Positions 5,231 through 7,525 of a DNA stretch of 7,525 bases are shown here, one piece after another. The stretch lies in contig JAQULA010000082.1 of the NCBI GenBank assembly GCA_028718845.1, positions 1 through 7,525 of the forward strand, in the 5' to 3' direction. A program made the position numbers and the translations under genes. Numbering within the stretch: the stretch's first letter is position 1; each line of letters begins with the position of its first letter. A model generated the notes under the pieces. That model was not told where the DNA came from. It did no database searches and saw only the letters and a list, made by a program, of their open reading frames with translations. The DNA comes from Candidatus Omnitrophota bacterium. GTDB lineage: Bacteria > Omnitrophota > Gorgyraeia > B26-G9.

Positions 5231-7525
5231 TTCAAAATATGCGAGAGCGGCTATTTATTATGTGCCGCGGAAAACGGCTCAGGGAACGAGTACTGGCTTT
5301 GCTGCTGGTATATTCATTTTTTTGCGTGTCCATATTTCCGGCGGATGCGCAGGCAGCTTTGCGGGTTACGGACATGCTTTCTCCGCGGGTTAATATCAAT
5401 ATTGATAATTTTTACTTTGATTTCAGGTCTAAAATCATATTAAGCGAGCCGGGGGTTACCCGGGAGTTTGCCCAGACATTAGAACAGATAAAAGATCATA
5501 CCGCGTGGCAGGAAGATCTGGAAGCGATTAAAAGATATTATGAAGCTTCTATTTCCGAGGGGGTAGAAAGCAATACGAACCGGATGCTGTGGAATCTGAA
5601 AAAAGCCAATGATCTGTGCGCGAAATGGATTAAAGCTGAAGAAATATTGAGATCCAGCGGTTTTAAATCAGATTCGAATTTCTTAAAAACAATAAGCGAT
5701 TATGCTCAAAAAATAGAAGCGATCAAAACCGGGCAAACCGAAGAATGCCGGAAATTTTGGAATATTCAGCGTATTGATCCCAAAAACGGAGAGAACGTGC
5801 CCGCGGGATATATCCTGAAAGAAGATTTGAGCGCGATCGTTCCATTCCTGTCGCCGGGTCTTATTTGGAATGATTTAGAAAAACTGGGGCTGATAAATGA
5901 AAATGGAAAGATCGATAGTAATATGCTCGCATCCGTGCACAATGCCGGGGAGCTGAAGATATCGGCAAAAGAGGCGGAACGGGAAAAGGTATTGGGGGAG
6001 TTACGGGATAGAATGCAGGGGAAACCGGTCAGTTTCAGGCAGGCGCATGAAGAAGGCCGATGGCATGCGAATGTGCAGGTGTTGATTTTGGATGCGGAGG
6101 GCAATGTCCTGGTCGAGCCTCGCAGCGACCGGGGGGGAGTCGAGATCGGAGGAGAAATTATTCAGTTCGGACCCATTATCACTACGGAATTGGCCGTAAC
6201 CGGACATTTGAAGCAGGGCGAAGATTATCCATCGGCGGCCTGCCGGATAATCCGGGACAGGCTGGGGATATCGCTCAGCGCGGAACAGTTGTGCCGCCTG
6301 CCAAAGCTTCCTTATGGACAGAAAAAAGCGGGCACAAGTAAATATAATCAAGAGAATATCGAATATGACGAACAAGGAATGCATTTCCTTTCGCGGGACG
6401 CGTTCAACTATGAGTTTGCCGGAGCTTTTATTTATATCCTGAACGATCAGCAGAGGGCCGCGCTTAAGCCCAAGCCGGACGGCAGGCCAAAGATTGAATT
6501 TATGCCGCTGCATTCCATCCTGGAATGGCATCAGAATAATGAGAAAATCGCGGCGCCGTTTTACCGCAGCGCGTTCATGCTTACGTTTAATCATCCGGAT
6601 AATTTCAATCCGATCTTAGGGGAAACTCATGGAATCTTAATTAAGATTTTGGAGCGTGCGAATAAAGATCCGGAAAATATCGATTACGATGTTGACGCGA
6701 TCGCTAAACTCGCGGAAAGCGTTATTAGCCTGCAGCGGAAGCTCGATGATGCTTCGGTGCCCAAGAAAGATGAGGATAAACCGGCGCAGCGCGAAGCGCA
6801 GGCTTTCCGAGAGTTAAAGTCTCTCGCGAATTCGGCGAGGGTTTTGTACCGCTGGAAAAAGATAAAACAGCTGCTTGCTTCCATGGACCGGGAGCATTTT
6901 CACAAATTGAAAGAAACGAGAATGTTTTTTGATGAAGTGAAAGATTTGGGTATCGGAGAGAAAGATAAAATCGCCCGTGCGTTGATCTATCTTCTGGCTA
7001 AAAAAGATGTGAAATTAGTCGTGGCGGAGCAAGGGTTTGTTTTTCAGCACAACGGCATTGATTTAAAAGGGATGCGTGTCGATGATAACGGTAAATTCCA
7101 GATAATCAATAAAAGGTTGATTGCCGGCGTTAAAGAGATTCAGCGCGGCGCGATTGCTTCGGATATGGACCTGGTGTTGGCCATGCGAGACAAGAATATT
7201 GACCGGGAAATCCTGAAGTTTTTTAATCAGTTGCGGCTGTCGGGGTTTGTCCTGGCGGTAATATCGGCAAATGAATTCCGTAAACAGCATGGCCGATCGC
7301 TCGCGGAGCTTATTCACGAGAATTTGCTCGACGATTTTTATATTTACGCCAACGGGGCCGGAGTTAAGGCGAAATGGGATCAAGGCAAGATCGGTACAAC
7401 AACCTGGGGCGGAGAGATCAAGGGTAGTTTTGTTGATGATAAAGATTATGGCGGGACATTTAGCGAGCAGCAGCTTGATTTTTTCGACACGCGAATCCAT
7501 CCGGTGCTGAAAGTTTGGGAAAAGG
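5227..7525 (+). CDS. Large exported protein with degenerate Nudix-like and HAD-like domains, 3'-truncated by the window edge
   Basis: The frame is open for 766 codons and leaves the window. Residues 1-43 look like a Sec signal peptide: an Arg/Lys-rich start, a hydrophobic core VLALLLVYSFFCVSIF (22-37) and a PADAQA cleavage site near 41-43. Met5 and Met12 are alternative starts. Residues 44-275 are mainly helical and charged; I do not recognise them. Residues about 278-460 resemble an isoprenyl-diphosphate-isomerase-like Nudix fold: RWHANVQVLILDAEGNVLVE, then GHLKQGEDYPSAACRIIRDR (326-345) in the Nudix-box position. The box should be GX5EX7REUXEEXGU; here G326, E332, R340 and G347 remain, but REUXEE has become RIIRDR, so the metal site looks lost. 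A charged linker lies near 510-545. Residues from about 643 resemble a HAD phosphatase: DMD (646-648) as motif I, ISANE (679-683) as motif II, then YIYANGAG. Later HAD motifs lie beyond the window. The role is unknown; an exported, largely non-catalytic scaffold is one possibility. Confidence 0.8.
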   Translation, partial: MIQNMRERLFIMCRGKRLRERVLALLLVYSFFCVSIFPADAQAALRVTDMLSPRVNINIDNFYFDFRSKIILSEPGVTREFAQTLEQIKDHTAWQEDLEAIKRYYEASISEGVESNTNRMLWNLKKANDLCAKWIKAEEILRSSGFKSDSNFLKTISDYAQKIEAIKTGQTEECRKFWNIQRIDPKNGENVPAGYILKEDLSAIVPFLSPGLIWNDLEKLGLINENGKIDSNMLASVHNAGELKISAKEAEREKVLGELRDRMQGKPVSFRQAHEEGRWHANVQVLILDAEGNVLVEPRSDRGGVEIGGEIIQFGPIITTELAVTGHLKQGEDYPSAACRIIRDRLGISLSAEQLCRLPKLPYGQKKAGTSKYNQENIEYDEQGMHFLSRDAFNYEFAGAFIYILNDQQRAALKPKPDGRPKIEFMPLHSILEWHQNNEKIAAPFYRSAFMLTFNHPDNFNPILGETHGILIKILERANKDPENIDYDVDAIAKLAESVISLQRKLDDASVPKKDEDKPAQREAQAFRELKSLANSARVLYRWKKIKQLLASMDREHFHKLKETRMFFDEVKDLGIGEKDKIARALIYLLAKKDVKLVVAEQGFVFQHNGIDLKGMRVDDNGKFQIINKRLIAGVKEIQRGAIASDMDLVLAMRDKNIDREILKFFNQLRLSGFVLAVISANEFRKQHGRSLAELIHENLLDDFYIYANGAGVKAKWDQGKIGTTTWGGEIKGSFVDDKDYGGTFSEQQLDFFDTRIHPVLKVWEK

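Overview
The window reads as a bacterial chromosome segment with all recognised genes on the + strand. A housekeeping cluster lies on the left (about 1-4330): the end of xseA, then xseB, dxs and gltX, packed with small gaps or an overlap. A small degenerate GIY-YIG gene and a tRNA-Gln(CTG) gene with its own intrinsic terminator follow (4404-4804). The right part (4805-7525) is different. It has a gene-free, hairpin-rich stretch of about 420 bases, then a large exported protein that runs off the window end and joins a degenerate Nudix-like domain to a HAD-like phosphatase domain.

Organism: the xseA-xseB-dxs core is common in bacteria. The exported, multi-domain protein made of decayed enzyme-like modules, the small GIY-YIG gene next to housekeeping genes, and a GluRS without the usual zinc-binding insertion suggest an uncultivated lineage. 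My best guess is Candidatus Omnitrophota (PVC group). This is inferred from style and is not proven by a marker.

How the genes fit together: XseA and XseB are the two subunits of exonuclease VII. Dxs makes 1-deoxy-D-xylulose 5-phosphate, the entry compound of the MEP isoprenoid pathway and a precursor for thiamine and pyridoxal phosphate. The usual neighbour ispA is absent between xseB and dxs. GltX charges tRNA-Glu and, if the organism lacks GlnRS, would also mischarge tRNA-Gln for GatCAB; a tRNA-Gln gene lies 364 bases downstream of gltX.

The most unusual parts are: (a) an imperfect palindrome (4739-4828) whose left arm is the 3' end of tRNA-Gln, whose centre is the terminator and whose right arm is an inverted copy of the tRNA 3' end; (b) a chain of strong hairpins at 4839-5056 that matches no RNA family I recognise; (c) a three-codon minicistron overlapping the start of the large exported protein; and (d) decayed catalytic motifs in the GIY-YIG and Nudix-like domains.

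Bases 5057-5140 lie between the last strong hairpin and the putative promoter region. I see no gene or clear element there beyond a possible weak helix near 5058-5085.
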